Shown here in pieces: positions 17,841 through 26,157 of a stretch of DNA of 64,000 bases; the stretch's first letter is position 1, and every line of letters starts with the position of its first letter. This DNA comes from Natrinema sp. HArc-T2 (GTDB lineage: Archaea; Halobacteriota; Halobacteria; Halobacteriales; Natrialbaceae), in contig NZ_JBGUAZ010000002.1 in assembly GCF_041821085.1 (NCBI RefSeq), forward strand, positions 248,001-312,000, read 5' to 3'. The notes beneath the pieces were generated by a model. The model was not told where the DNA came from. It worked only from the letters and a program-made list of their open reading frames with translations, and made no database searches. Made by a program: the position numbers and the translations under genes.

Positions 17841-18167
17841 CTCGGGGGACAGAAACAGGGTCCGAACGTGACACGGGACCAGCGCGCAACGTCAGCGGGG
17901 AGTGGTTTGTGAAGATGTCAGAGGGAGCCTGCCGTCAGCAGGGGTCGGCTGTCAGACGGCGGACGGGCAGACGGCAGGGGGTCACAGGGGAAGGCAACAG
18001 GCCTCACGGTCGCGGTCGCCTGCGTCGAGGCCTATCCGAAGGAAGGAGCCGTGCCACATTATAGTCGGCGCAAGCTGAAATTCCGATTTTAGTTACAGAC
18101 GTGTCGGCGCGGATACAACCGGTCGAGGTCGAAACGGTTAACCACAGTGACAGTGTAGCGGTCGCGT
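17841..18167. other. Intergenic stretch without a recognised gene
   Basis: About 327 bases follow the phosphoesterase. The left two thirds are GA/GC-rich without convincing coding frames. The right part has AT-rich patches (18058-18063 and 18087-18094) and GGTTAACC at 18137-18144, which is placed as the TATA box for the small gene at 18168. I see no RNA gene that I can name. Confidence 0.4.
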
Positions 18168-18314
18168 ATGCTGGATCCCATCATCGGTCTCCTTCCCGAC
18201 GATCCCGTCATCATCGCGGTCGTCGCCATTTTGCTATCGCTGGTCTTTTTCGCGTATCTCCTCTTGCGACGAACCGTCCTCGAGTTCCGCGATGGCATGC
18301 GCGGCGAGCGCTGA
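18168..18314 (+). CDS. Small single-span membrane protein
   Basis: This 48-residue ORF begins MLDPIIGLLPDDPV, has one strong membrane span (IIAVVAILLSLVFFAYLLL) and ends in a basic amphipathic tail with the last residues RGER. ATG 18168 is 28 bases from the centre of GGTTAACC, consistent with leaderless transcription. Hydrophobicity pattern and promoter spacing support a real gene. Function unknown. Confidence 0.6.
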   Translation: MLDPIIGLLPDDPVIIAVVAILLSLVFFAYLLLRRTVLEFRDGMRGER

Positions 18315-18419
18315 GACGGGGTGACAGTCGTCCGTCCGAGCCAATCCGACTCGAGTCCGTCTCGTCGCCGACTGTCCGCATCACGAACCGTTTTTTCCCT
18401 CCCCTTCTAATACCGGAGC

Positions 18420-19514
18420 ATGGACCCACGCATTCGGGAACACGCCGAGATCATCGCCAACCACTCGGTCGATCTGGAGGAGGGCGACAACGTCATCATC
18501 GACGCCCACCCGGTCGCCGAAGATTTGGTCGTCGCACTCCACGAAGTGATCGGTGATCAGGGGGCAAACCCCGTCACGACGAGCCAGCGAACCGGCAAGC
18601 GCAGCCAGCGGGCCTTCCTGCGGGCGTCCGACGGCGAGTTCGAGACGCCCGAGCACGAACGCGCGCTCGTCGAGCACAGCGACGTCTACATCGCGATCCG
18701 GGCAAGCGACAACGTCACCCAGACCAGCGACGTTGACCCCGAGATCAGCGCGGCCTACCAGCAGGCCCACCGCCCAATCCTGAACGAACGCCTCTCCAAA
18801 CGCTGGTGTCTCACGCAGTTCCCTGCGCCCGCCAACGCCCAGCTCGCAGAAATGAGCACCGAGGGCTACGAGAACTTCGTCTGGGACGCCGTCAACAAAG
18901 ACTGGGAGGCTCAGCGCGAACACCAGGAGAACATGGTCGAAATCATGGACCCCGCCGACGAGGTCCGTATCGTCAGCGGCGACACGACCGACGTGACCAT
19001 GTCTGTCGCGGGCAATCCGACGCTGAACGACCACGGCGAACACAACCTCCCCGGCGGTGAGGTCTTTACTGCGCCCCAACCCGACAGCGTCGAGGGTGAG
19101 GTCCTGTTCGACATGCCGCTGTACCACCAGGGCCGCGAGATCACGGATGTCTTCCTCGAGTTCGAAGACGGCGAAGTCGTCTCCCACTCGGCGGCGAAAA
19201 ACGAGGACGTCCTGACGGAGGTCCTCAATACCGACGACGGTGCGCGCCGGCTGGGCGAGCTCGGCATCGGGATGAACCGCGATATCGACCAGTTCACCTA
19301 CAACATGCTGTTCGACGAGAAGATGGGCGACACCGTCCACATGGCCGTCGGTCGAGCCTACGACGACACCGTCGGCGAGGACAACGAACAGAACGACTCG
19401 GCAGTCCACGTCGACATGATCGTCGACATGAGCGAGGATTCGTTCATCGAGGTCGACGGCGAAGTCGTCCAGCGAAACGGCACGTTCCGATTCGAAGACG
19501 GGTTCGAGGAGTAG
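18420..19514 (+). CDS. M29-family metal aminopeptidase
   Basis: The 364-residue protein resembles thermophilic (AmpS/PepS, M29) metallo-aminopeptidases. Typical features are the N-terminal HAEIIANHSVDLEEGDNVII, the LPGGEVFTAPQPDSVEG segment near residue 215 with the metal-ligand glutamate, YHQGREITDVFLEFEDG, LGELGIGMN near residue 280 and the C-terminal HVDMIVDM. It should remove N-terminal residues from peptides in the cytoplasm. The ATG at 18420 is the first in frame. Confidence 0.92.
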   Translation: MDPRIREHAEIIANHSVDLEEGDNVIIDAHPVAEDLVVALHEVIGDQGANPVTTSQRTGKRSQRAFLRASDGEFETPEHERALVEHSDVYIAIRASDNVTQTSDVDPEISAAYQQAHRPILNERLSKRWCLTQFPAPANAQLAEMSTEGYENFVWDAVNKDWEAQREHQENMVEIMDPADEVRIVSGDTTDVTMSVAGNPTLNDHGEHNLPGGEVFTAPQPDSVEGEVLFDMPLYHQGREITDVFLEFEDGEVVSHSAAKNEDVLTEVLNTDDGARRLGELGIGMNRDIDQFTYNMLFDEKMGDTVHMAVGRAYDDTVGEDNEQNDSAVHVDMIVDMSEDSFIEVDGEVVQRNGTFRFEDGFEE

Positions 19515-19671
19515 CGCGGTTCGGAGCGAACAAAGTAAGCGAGAACCGCGAGACCCGACGTGCTCCGTTCTCGAGGCAGTTTTGTCGAAGCGTTTTCACG
19601 GGAGAAGCGAGCCGCGAAGCCGATCGGTCGCCATCGGGCGGGTTTATGATCCTGAAACGCCGATCACAGGT

Positions 19672-20088
19672 ATGGCAATACTCGTCGCGTACGATGGCTC
19701 CGCACCCGCACAGAAGGCAGTCGAACACGCGTTCACCACGTATCCCGACGAGGAGATCGTGTTGTTGCGCGTCATCGAAGCGGCGGACGGCTCCACGGGT
19801 GCCGGGATCATGGCCGCACAGGAAATGCTCCGAGACCGCGAAGAGAAAGTCTCCGAGGAACTCCCCGAAGAGATCGACGAGTTCGTCAGCGACCCCGACC
19901 TCGACTTTCGAACCGAAACAGCCGTCGGCAAGCCCGCACGCGAGGTCGTCCGCTTCGCCGAGGACAACGACATCGACCACATCATCATCGGCAGCCACGG
20001 TCGATCCGGCCTCTCGCGGGTCTTACTCGGCAGCGTCGCGGAAAAGATCGTCCGTCGTTCGCCTGTCCCGGTAACCGTCTTTCGCTGA
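19672..20088 (+). CDS. UspA-family universal stress protein
   Basis: This 138-residue single-domain Usp begins MAILVAYDGSAPAQKAVEHA and has the ATP-binding glycine pattern IIIGSHGRSGLSRVLLGSVA near residue 104, followed by SPVPVTVFR at the end. The glycine motif suggests an ATP-binding Usp. ATG 19672 lies 27 bases after the TATA-like TTTATGA, which fits a leaderless mRNA. It stands alone between the aminopeptidase and the convergent esterase. Confidence 0.93.
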   Translation: MAILVAYDGSAPAQKAVEHAFTTYPDEEIVLLRVIEAADGSTGAGIMAAQEMLRDREEKVSEELPEEIDEFVSDPDLDFRTETAVGKPAREVVRFAEDNDIDHIIIGSHGRSGLSRVLLGSVAEKIVRRSPVPVTVFR

Positions 20089-20131
20089 TCCGACGCTTCC
20101 GCTGACCTGACGCAGGTCTCGAGCGTAGTCG

Positions 20132-20791
20132 CTATCGGTCGTCGGTGAGGTCCGCAACCATTTCCGAGACGACCGCCATCTCGTCCTCGTTGATGCCGTG
20201 GCCCATCCCCTCGTAGAGACGTTTCGTCACGTCAGCGTCCATCGACTCGAAGACGGCAGCCGTCTCGTGGACCCGTTCTTCGGGAATATGGGGATCGACG
20301 TCGCTACAGCCCAGAAAGATCGGCGTCCCCTCGAGATCGCCGGGATACTCGTCGTCCAGTTCCTCGCCGATGAGCCCACCGCTGAGGGCGACCAATCCGC
20401 CGTAGCGGCGCGGGTTGCGCGCAAGGTATTCGCTGGCGAGACAGGCACCCTGCGAGAAGCCGACCAGCATGACCCGCTCGGTCGGGATGCCGGCGTCGTT
20501 CGCCTCGGCAATCGCGTCACTGATCGCCTGCAGCCCTGACGATCGGCCGGGCTCGTTTTGCTTGACGGGCGCGAGAAACGAGTTCGGATACCACGTCCGG
20601 CGGGCCGCCTGGGGGGCGAGGGCGGCGACGCCATCCTGCTGGACCTCCTCGGCCAACTGGATCATCCCGCGGGCGGTCGCGCCACGACCGTGGGTGAGGA
20701 CGAGCGCCGCCTCGGCGTCCGCGAGGTCGGTCCCGCCGGTGACGAGTTGCTGGCCCTGATGGGGGCCGTCGCCGCGCCCGTCAGCGCTCAT
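20132..20791 (-). CDS. Phospholipase/carboxylesterase-type alpha/beta hydrolase
   Basis: The protein is a 219-residue serine hydrolase of the carboxylesterase/phospholipase family. VLTHGRGATARGM near residue 30 forms the oxyanion region, MLVGFSQGACLASEYL near residue 108 contains the nucleophile serine, and GCSDVDPHIP and GMGHGINEDE supply the Asp and His. It is the last gene of a three-gene operon and overlaps the upstream VOC gene by four bases. The pairing resembles bacterial mhqO-mhqD modules for quinone stress; this is an inference. Confidence 0.9.
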   Translation of the reverse strand: MSADGRGDGPHQGQQLVTGGTDLADAEAALVLTHGRGATARGMIQLAEEVQQDGVAALAPQAARRTWYPNSFLAPVKQNEPGRSSGLQAISDAIAEANDAGIPTERVMLVGFSQGACLASEYLARNPRRYGGLVALSGGLIGEELDDEYPGDLEGTPIFLGCSDVDPHIPEERVHETAAVFESMDADVTKRLYEGMGHGINEDEMAVVSEMVADLTDDR

Positions 20792-21408
20792 TCGAGACCA
20801 CCGACGCCGGCGCTGGCGTCGGGCAGGTCGTGTTCGACGACCTCGAGCCCGACGGCCTCGATCGCACCGCGAAGGTGCTCGTCTTTGGCGTAGTCAGCCC
20901 CGTCTTCCTCGCGAAGTTCCTGGGCTTTCGCCAGCACTTCGCCCCGGCGGTCGTCGGGGATCTCGTATTTGTCCGTCGAGAGTTCGATCACGAGGCCGTT
21001 GTTGTCGCGGGTGTAGATCGAGTGGAAGATCCCCCGGTCGAAGACGTTGTAGCCGTGGCCGGCGTCCTCGAGTGCGTCCATCGTATCCTCGTACTCGTCG
21101 GGATCGATGCTGAAACAGAGGTGATGCACCGCGCCGACGCCGGCGCGCTGGCCGCGGGCGGACGGGCGGTCGTCGCTGACAAAGAAGGTCAAGATGCGGC
21201 CATCACCCGTATCGAAGAACAGGTGAGTTTGCGAGGGATCGTCGAGGTTCGGCTGGCGCAAGACCAGCGGCATCCCGAGTAGGTCCTGGTAGAACTCGAT
21301 CGTGTCTTCTTCGTTGGATCCCCAGATGGTGATGTGGTCGGTCCCCGACGTGTGGACGGGGCTGTCGGGCAGTTCGTGCGTGACTGGAGTGGGTTCGTCG
21401 TGAGACAT
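20788..21408 (-). CDS. VOC-superfamily protein (glyoxalase / ring-cleavage-type)
   Basis: The 206-residue protein carries one vicinal-oxygen-chelate domain: TSGTDHITIWGSNEEDTIEF near residue 24, FFDTGDGRILTFF near residue 67, VGAVHHLCFSID near residue 94 and the ligand-like ENGL/VIELST segment (here NGLVIELST) near residue 144. The His and Glu positions suit a metal site. The open frame reaches 21597, but ATG 21408 begins a sensible MSHDEPTPVTHELPDS leader. It is followed by an overlapping esterase gene and preceded by a flavoprotein gene on the same strand. Confidence 0.88.
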   Translation of the reverse strand: MSHDEPTPVTHELPDSPVHTSGTDHITIWGSNEEDTIEFYQDLLGMPLVLRQPNLDDPSQTHLFFDTGDGRILTFFVSDDRPSARGQRAGVGAVHHLCFSIDPDEYEDTMDALEDAGHGYNVFDRGIFHSIYTRDNNGLVIELSTDKYEIPDDRRGEVLAKAQELREEDGADYAKDEHLRGAIEAVGLEVVEHDLPDASAGVGGLE

Positions 21409-21458
21409 AGTAGGGTTGTGTGAGTCGGTTCGGTCGAATGGGTCGGCTGGTGTCGCGA

Positions 21459-22067
21459 TTACTCCGCGACGTGCTCGCCGAAGACGCGCGCGGCGTCGTC
21501 GGGAACGTCGAAGTCGTGGTAGTGTTCTCCTTTTACCGTCGAGAGGATGTTGAGCGCCGCGGCAGCACCGTCGCCCACGGAGATGGCGGCCTGCCACTCC
21601 TCGGGGCGGACCATCGCGCCGGTCGCGTACGCGCCGTCGACGCTCGTCTCCATGTCGACGCCGACGTCGACGGTGTCGTCGTCAGAAAACGCACAGCCCA
21701 AGTCGTCGGCGAGGTCGCGGTTCGCGCCGGTCGCGAGCACGACGAAGTCGGCCTCGTATTCGCCGTCCTCGGTTTCGACGACGAAGCCGTCGCCGGACTC
21801 GCTGACCGCGGTCACTACCTCGTCCTGTCGGCGGTCGACGCCGAAGTCGTCGACCTGTTGGCGGGCCGTCGCCATGAACTCGCTGCCGCCGACCGAGCCG
21901 ATCCCGAGGTAGTTGAACAGGTGGGCCTTGTGCATCCACGTCTCGTCGATGTCGAACACCGTCGTCTCGAGGCCGTTTTTCTCTGTGAACAGCGCCGCAC
22001 TCAGTCCAGCAGGGCCGCCGCCGACAACGATCACCGATACGTCGTCCGGAGTGGTCTCGTCGCTCAT
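21459..22067 (-). CDS. Short thioredoxin-reductase-like FAD/NAD(P) oxidoreductase
   Basis: The protein has 202 residues and starts with a dinucleotide fold VSVIVVGGGPAGLSAALFTE. A second family motif is FVVLATGANRDLADDLG near residue 105, and a C-terminal FAD segment VDGAYATGAMVRPEEWQAA follows near residue 143. It lacks the central NADPH domain and the redox CxxC pair of thioredoxin reductase, so it is about two thirds of the usual length and not a classical TrxB. It heads the operon with the VOC and esterase genes. Confidence 0.85.
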   Translation of the reverse strand: MSDETTPDDVSVIVVGGGPAGLSAALFTEKNGLETTVFDIDETWMHKAHLFNYLGIGSVGGSEFMATARQQVDDFGVDRRQDEVVTAVSESGDGFVVETEDGEYEADFVVLATGANRDLADDLGCAFSDDDTVDVGVDMETSVDGAYATGAMVRPEEWQAAISVGDGAAAALNILSTVKGEHYHDFDVPDDAARVFGEHVAE

Positions 22068-22377
22068 CTGTAGTTACACAATGTTACTGCAGACGTATCA
22101 ATCTAGCAGCGGCCCCGGAGCAACCACGTAACACTGGTGTCAGTGGCCCCGGAGATGCTCCGAGTGAGTGCTGGCAACAGCCATCACGACTTGCCGGTGC
22201 AGGCTCAACCCCTTCGCGTGGCTCGTGCATACCGCCACATCCCACAGGAGAACGACCGGCGGACGGGTCGACTGCCGTGCCTTCGGTACGGCCGTCGATC
22301 ACCGACTGCCGGTCACCAGAGATGGCCCGGTGACGGATTGCTCGAGGGCCAGTCACTCCGCTCCAACGAAGACATCT
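22068..22377. other. Spacer with short repeats upstream of the GCS2 ligase
   Basis: The 310-base gap between two divergent genes holds a direct repeat GGCCCCGGAG (22111-22120 and 22145-22154) and, between the copies, a hairpin CACTG-GTGT-CAGTG (22132-22145). No gene is supported. The frame of the downstream ligase is open back to 22168 but that extension lacks family similarity. Confidence 0.45.
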
Positions 22378-23487
22378 ATGAAAACCAGCCTCGAAGTGGA
22401 ATACTGGGTCGTTGACGACGACGGCGAACTCGCCCCACCCGAGACACTGCTCGACGTCTCGGATCAGGTCGATCCTGAGTTCGTCGAGCCGATGCTCGAG
22501 ATCAAGACAACCCCGTGTGAGTCGATGACCGAACTCCGCGAGGAGCTACGCGACCGGATCGGTCGCGTCGTCGACGCGGCACACGACCAGCACAAGCGGC
22601 TCGTCCCATTGGCGACACCGCTGTCCGCCTCGCCTGCCGACATCCCCTACCGCGAGAAGGACAGTACTGACCTCCAGCGACGGATCGTCGGGCCGACGTT
22701 CGACGACGCGCGGTTCTGTGCCGGGACACACGTCCACTTCGAACAATCGAACGTCGTCGACCAGCTCAACGCCCTGACCGCGATCGATCCGGCCTTCGCG
22801 CTCGTCAACAGCGCCGCACACTACCGCGGCGAACGCATCCTCGAGTGCGCCCGACCGTTCCTCTACCGTCGCTCGTGCTACGAGACCTGCCCCGAACAGG
22901 GCCAGCTCTGGCCCTACGTCGACAGCGTCGCCGAGTGGGAGCAGCGACTCGAAGATGCCTACAACTCGTTTCGGGAGCGTGCGCTGGAGCGTGGCGTCGA
23001 CCGGGCTACCTTCGAAGCCGAATTCAGCCCCTACGACGCGGTCTGGAACCCGGTTCGACTGCGAACCGCGATGCCCACGGTCGAGTGGCGCTCGCCCGAC
23101 ACGGCCCTGCCGAGTCAGGTGCTGCAACTCGCAGGCGCAGTCCGATCGATCGTCTCGCAGGCCGACGCCAACGGAACAGTTGTCGACGACTCAGCGGCCA
23201 TCGCTTCGGACGCAGCCGTCGACTCGAGAGGGGCCCGCGACCCGCTTTCCCTCCCCGCGTTCGACACCGTCGAGTCGGTCACCGACGCGGCCATCTACGA
23301 TGGACTCGACGGCACGGGGGTCCAACGCTACCTGCGCGGACTCGGGTTCACGCCGTCGGCGTACGACCCCCTTGCCGACCGCATGCCCGACTCGCGGCTC
23401 ACCGACCGGCAGGCACGGAACCTGCGACTCCGAGCCGCCGATCGGCTCGAAGCCGACCTCGAGCACCACCGCGTTCGAGTTACCTAA
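22378..23487 (+). CDS. gshA: GCS2-family glutamate-cysteine ligase
   Basis: This 369-residue carboxylate-amine ligase begins MKTSLEVEYWVVDDDGELAP with the family E-x-E motif. FCAGTHVHFEQSNVVDQL near residue 113 and the late TAMPTVEWRSPDTALPSQ near residue 227 match the GCS2/YbdK group that includes haloarchaeal gamma-glutamylcysteine synthetase. Haloarchaea use gamma-glutamylcysteine as a low-molecular-weight thiol, so the likely reaction is Glu + Cys + ATP. The exact amine substrate of YbdK-like members is less certain. Its TAA overlaps the stop of the convergent Yip1-like gene. Confidence 0.85.
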   Translation: MKTSLEVEYWVVDDDGELAPPETLLDVSDQVDPEFVEPMLEIKTTPCESMTELREELRDRIGRVVDAAHDQHKRLVPLATPLSASPADIPYREKDSTDLQRRIVGPTFDDARFCAGTHVHFEQSNVVDQLNALTAIDPAFALVNSAAHYRGERILECARPFLYRRSCYETCPEQGQLWPYVDSVAEWEQRLEDAYNSFRERALERGVDRATFEAEFSPYDAVWNPVRLRTAMPTVEWRSPDTALPSQVLQLAGAVRSIVSQADANGTVVDDSAAIASDAAVDSRGARDPLSLPAFDTVESVTDAAIYDGLDGTGVQRYLRGLGFTPSAYDPLADRMPDSRLTDRQARNLRLRAADRLEADLEHHRVRVT

Positions 23488-24149
23488 ACCGGCCCGACGA
23501 CGAGCACCGTCGGCACGGCGACGACGGCAAGTCCCTGTCGAAGCGTCAGCCCGCGAGCCGCGGTGATAGCATGGGCCCACAGATAGCCCGACCAGAGCGT
23601 ACAGCCCACGCCGACGACGGTCGTCGCCGCGAACAACGGATCGAACCCGGGTGGCGACGCGTAGATCCGCGCCGGGGGCGTAACGCCGAGCCGCCAGATC
23701 TCGGTCGGCGTCGCCGGAAAGGCGACGAACAGCGCGACGAGTGTGACGCCGTTCGCGAGAAGCTGGGGAACGAACCCCCAGGCGACGAGACTGACAGTGC
23801 GGTCGAACCCGGATACGCTTGCGATCGGCCACGAGAGCAGGTAAAACAGCGCTGCGAACGCGATCCAGGCGACCAGCGGTAACACGAGCACCGCCCCGAG
23901 GAGAATCCCCACGGTTCCGGGGAGCGAAACCGCCCAGTCGGCCGTAACGTACTGAATCGGCGGAAACGCATCGAAGACCACCTCGTCGGGGATCACCGGC
24001 GATTCAAGCAACGAGAGCACCGGTGGAATCACCCCCAGACATACCGCGCCGGTCGCGATGAGCACGCCGACCGACTGCGAAAGTGCGGGCGCTTCGGCGT
24101 CGAAAAACGCCGCCGGATCGACGAGGAGTTGCCACACGCGACCGTCCAT
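23484..24149 (-). CDS. Yip1-domain integral membrane protein
   Basis: The 221-residue protein begins with a short amphipathic MDGRVWQLLVDPAAFFDAEA segment typical of Yip1-like proteins and has about five membrane spans (for example VGVLIATGAVCLGVIPPVLS and LFAATTVVGVGCTLWSGYLW). Function in archaea is unknown. ATG 24149 is preferred over the open upstream frame because the FFDAEAP start is family-like. It converges on the ligase with a shared stop tetranucleotide. Confidence 0.8.
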   Translation of the reverse strand: MDGRVWQLLVDPAAFFDAEAPALSQSVGVLIATGAVCLGVIPPVLSLLESPVIPDEVVFDAFPPIQYVTADWAVSLPGTVGILLGAVLVLPLVAWIAFAALFYLLSWPIASVSGFDRTVSLVAWGFVPQLLANGVTLVALFVAFPATPTEIWRLGVTPPARIYASPPGFDPLFAATTVVGVGCTLWSGYLWAHAITAARGLTLRQGLAVVAVPTVLVVGPV

Positions 24150-24209
24150 ACGATCGTGTTGGTGGCCCGATTCTTGAGGGTTTGTGCTCGAGGACGACAA
24201 ACAAGGGCC

Positions 24210-24280
24210 GGGCACGATGGGATTTGAACCACGCCGTCGGCTCGCTACGCTCGCCGCCGTCTAGTTCAAATCCATCTCAG
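24210..24280 (-). repeat. Duplicated tRNA-Arg 3' end with an inverted partner
   Basis: Positions 24210-24230 repeat the last 21 bases of the tRNA at 24321-24341 exactly (T-arm and acceptor 3' strand). A mirrored, imperfect copy of the T-arm and neighbouring bases lies at about 24254-24277, so 24213-24277 can fold into a long hairpin. A truncated tRNA 3' end 111 bases from the intact gene is what integration at a tRNA attachment site, followed by loss of the element, would leave. No integrase gene remains. Confidence 0.65.
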
Positions 24281-24319
24281 TTCACTGTTCGCTCGTCACG
24301 TCCGTTCCTCGCAGAACAG

Positions 24320-24394
24320 CGGGCACGATGGGATTTGAACCCACGACCGTCGGATTAGAAGTCCGACGCTCTTTCCGGACTGAGCTACGTGCCC
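24320..24394 (-). tRNA. tRNA-Arg (anticodon TCT)
   Basis: The minus strand reads as a complete cloverleaf: acceptor GGGCACG paired with CGTGCCC, D-arm with AGCTCAGTCCGG, anticodon stem CGTCGGA with loop containing TCT, and T-loop GGTTCAAATCC. The discriminator is G and CCA is not encoded. No intron is visible. It reads AGA/AGG-type arginine codons. Confidence 0.93.
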
Positions 24395-24524
24395 TCGAGT
24401 CAGCATCCACGATGGAACAGTATAAGCAATTGGGATTCCGGCGGCCAGTACCCGACGCGAGCGGGCGAATCGTCTGAAAAAGAGAACCAGATTACGAGCG
24501 CGTCACCGGTGTCGCTGACCGGCG

Positions 24525-24863
24525 TCAGAACTCGACCTCGGACTCGTCGTCGCTCTCGTTTTCGGTGACGGTGTCGCCGTCTGACTCGTTGCTCGAGTCG
24601 GTGTTTCCGTCGTCAGACTCGTTACCCAGTCCGTCGTCGGACTCGTTCCCGAGCCCACCGTCGTCAGATTCATTTCCAAGTCCACCGCCGTCGGACTCGT
24701 TTTCGTCGGCACCGAAGCCACCGGACCCGCCGGATCCATCGTTCGTTCCGCCCGACGTTTCGTCACTGGATTCACCGCTGTCCATACAACCTGCCACTGC
24801 AGCGACCAGTCCAGCGCCGACTCCGGCCGTGAACCGACGCCTGTCGATGATCTTGTCTGTCAT
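24525..24863 (-). CDS. Tat-exported lipoprotein with Asn-Glu-Ser-Asp repeats
   Basis: The 112-residue protein has a twin-arginine signal (MTDKIIDRRRFTAGVGAG) and a lipobox VAGC with the lipid cysteine near residue 28. The rest is low-complexity and very acidic, with about five tandem copies of a GLGNESDDG-like unit. It is probably anchored outside the cell membrane as a flexible acidic tether or spacer. No folded domain is visible. The frame is open further upstream, but the signal peptide fixes ATG 24863. Confidence 0.7.
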   Translation of the reverse strand: MTDKIIDRRRFTAGVGAGLVAAVAGCMDSGESSDETSGGTNDGSGGSGGFGADENESDGGGLGNESDDGGLGNESDDGLGNESDDGNTDSSNESDGDTVTENESDDESEVEF

Positions 24864-25165
24864 GATACGGCACCTGTCTCTGTTCCTGACAGCCACATAA
24901 CGGCGTATCTCCGTTTCAGCTATCAATCGGAGTTTGCTCGAATTATGCAGAGTTCGGACGGTTGAGCGAGATACGACCGTCGAACGCGTCGGTTCCACGT
25001 GAGAAATCGATCGATAGCGGACGCATAAGATACACCGAACCGGATTGCAACGCAGTAAAACCGGAGATAAAACCGTTGCAGCGACCCGGGAACGGCAGTC
25101 GCGGGCCACAATGGTGCGAGCGACGAACACAGCGTTTATGCACGTCTCGACGGTACGTTCCTCCG

Positions 25166-25747
25166 ATGCACGTCATCGGAACGGTGGGACTGCCCGGCAG
25201 CGGGAAGGGCGAGGCCGCCACCGTCGCACGCGAAGACGGAATCCCGGTGGTGACGATGGGCGACGTCGTCCGCCAGGAGACGGCCGACCGCGGGCTCGAT
25301 CCCGCGAAAGACCACGGGACGGTCGCACAGGCGCTGCGCGAGGAAAACGGCCCGACAGCGATCGCCGAGCGGTCGCTGCCGATGATCGAGGACCGCCTCG
25401 CGGACCACGACACGGTGCTGGTCGATGGCATCCGCTCGGACGTCGAGGTCGACGTCTTCGAAGACGAGTTCGGCGACGCGTTCACGCTGGTCAGCATCGA
25501 GGCTCCCTTCGAGGTTCGGGCCGAGCGGATCGACGACCGCGGCCGGGACGCAAGCGCCGCGGAGGGTGGCGAAGACCTAGCCACCCGCGACGAGCGCGAG
25601 CGCGGCTTCGGGATGGACGACGCGATGGACCGGGCTGACGTCGTCGTCGAGAACACCGACTCGCTCGAGGCGTTCCACGAGCAAATCCGCTCGCTCATCC
25701 GCGGAACCGACGACGAAAAACGTGCGGAGGCCGAAGCCGACCCATGA
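25166..25747 (+). CDS. UPF0200-family P-loop NTP-binding protein (dephospho-CoA-kinase-like)
   Basis: This 193-residue kinase-like protein begins MHVIGTVGLPGSGKGEAATV, with a P-loop GLPGSGKG at residues 8-15, followed by VVTMGDVVRQET and VLVDGIRSDVEVDVFE. The family is related to adenylate and dephospho-CoA kinases, but the substrate is not established. ATG 25166 lies 29 bases from GTTTATG, supporting a leaderless start. It overlaps the UPF0201 gene by four bases, a pairing often seen in archaea. Confidence 0.88.
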   Translation: MHVIGTVGLPGSGKGEAATVAREDGIPVVTMGDVVRQETADRGLDPAKDHGTVAQALREENGPTAIAERSLPMIEDRLADHDTVLVDGIRSDVEVDVFEDEFGDAFTLVSIEAPFEVRAERIDDRGRDASAAEGGEDLATRDERERGFGMDDAMDRADVVVENTDSLEAFHEQIRSLIRGTDDEKRAEAEADP

Positions 25748-26157
25748 GCGAGATCTACCGCGTCGACGTCGAGATCACGGCACCGATCTACGACACCGAG
25801 GTTACGAGCCGCGTGATCGACGCCGTCGCGAATATCTTTCCCAACGCTGATATCGAAGAGGAGTTCGGCGAGGTCCGCGCCGAGGCCCACGCGATGGACC
25901 ACTTCTCCGAGCTACTCCACCGCCAAGAGATTCTGGATACCGCCCGCGGCGAGTTCTTTGCGAACCGCGAGGGAGATACCTTCAGCTTCGCGCTGAAGAA
26001 GCAGGCCGCCTTCGAGGACCGCGTCAATTTCTCGGTTGGCGAGCCCGACGAGCTCGGCGAGATCGCCGTCCGCGTCCGGGTCGACGAGCCGAGCCTCGAG
26101 GAATTTATCGACCACATTGCGCCGCCGACCGAAGACGGGCGACCGGTCGACGCCTGA
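25744..26157 (+). CDS. UPF0201-family protein
   Basis: The 137-residue protein starts MSEIYRVDVEITAPIYDTEV and matches the UPF0201 pattern of an archaeal alpha/beta protein with VANIFPNADIEEEFGEVRAE near residue 30 and LDTARGEFFANREGDTFSF near residue 65. It is proposed in databases to resemble RNA-binding folds, but no function is proven. It overlaps the UPF0200 kinase gene. The last base of its TGA is the first base of the palindromic element at 26157. Confidence 0.85.
   Translation: MSEIYRVDVEITAPIYDTEVTSRVIDAVANIFPNADIEEEFGEVRAEAHAMDHFSELLHRQEILDTARGEFFANREGDTFSFALKKQAAFEDRVNFSVGEPDELGEIAVRVRVDEPSLEEFIDHIAPPTEDGRPVDA

Noticed and set aside
17841-18167. RNase P RNA, 7S RNA or another known ncRNA
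   Set aside because: No conserved core sequences or long paired arms could be identified by reading.
22111-22154. Direct repeat GGCCCCGGAG with a hairpin as a mobile element or iteron
   Set aside because: Only two 10-base copies occur and GC-rich repeats of this size are expected in this genome.
24083-24358. A 91-codon frame running through the tRNA fragment and tRNA-Arg
   Set aside because: It reads the tRNA antisense (ending WDLNPRPSD), a familiar false protein produced by tRNA genes.
24864-24890. A sixth copy of the palindromic element (GATACGGCACCTGTC near a lipoprotein gene)
   Set aside because: Only a short match to the left arm is present; the core and right arm are missing and the length is wrong.
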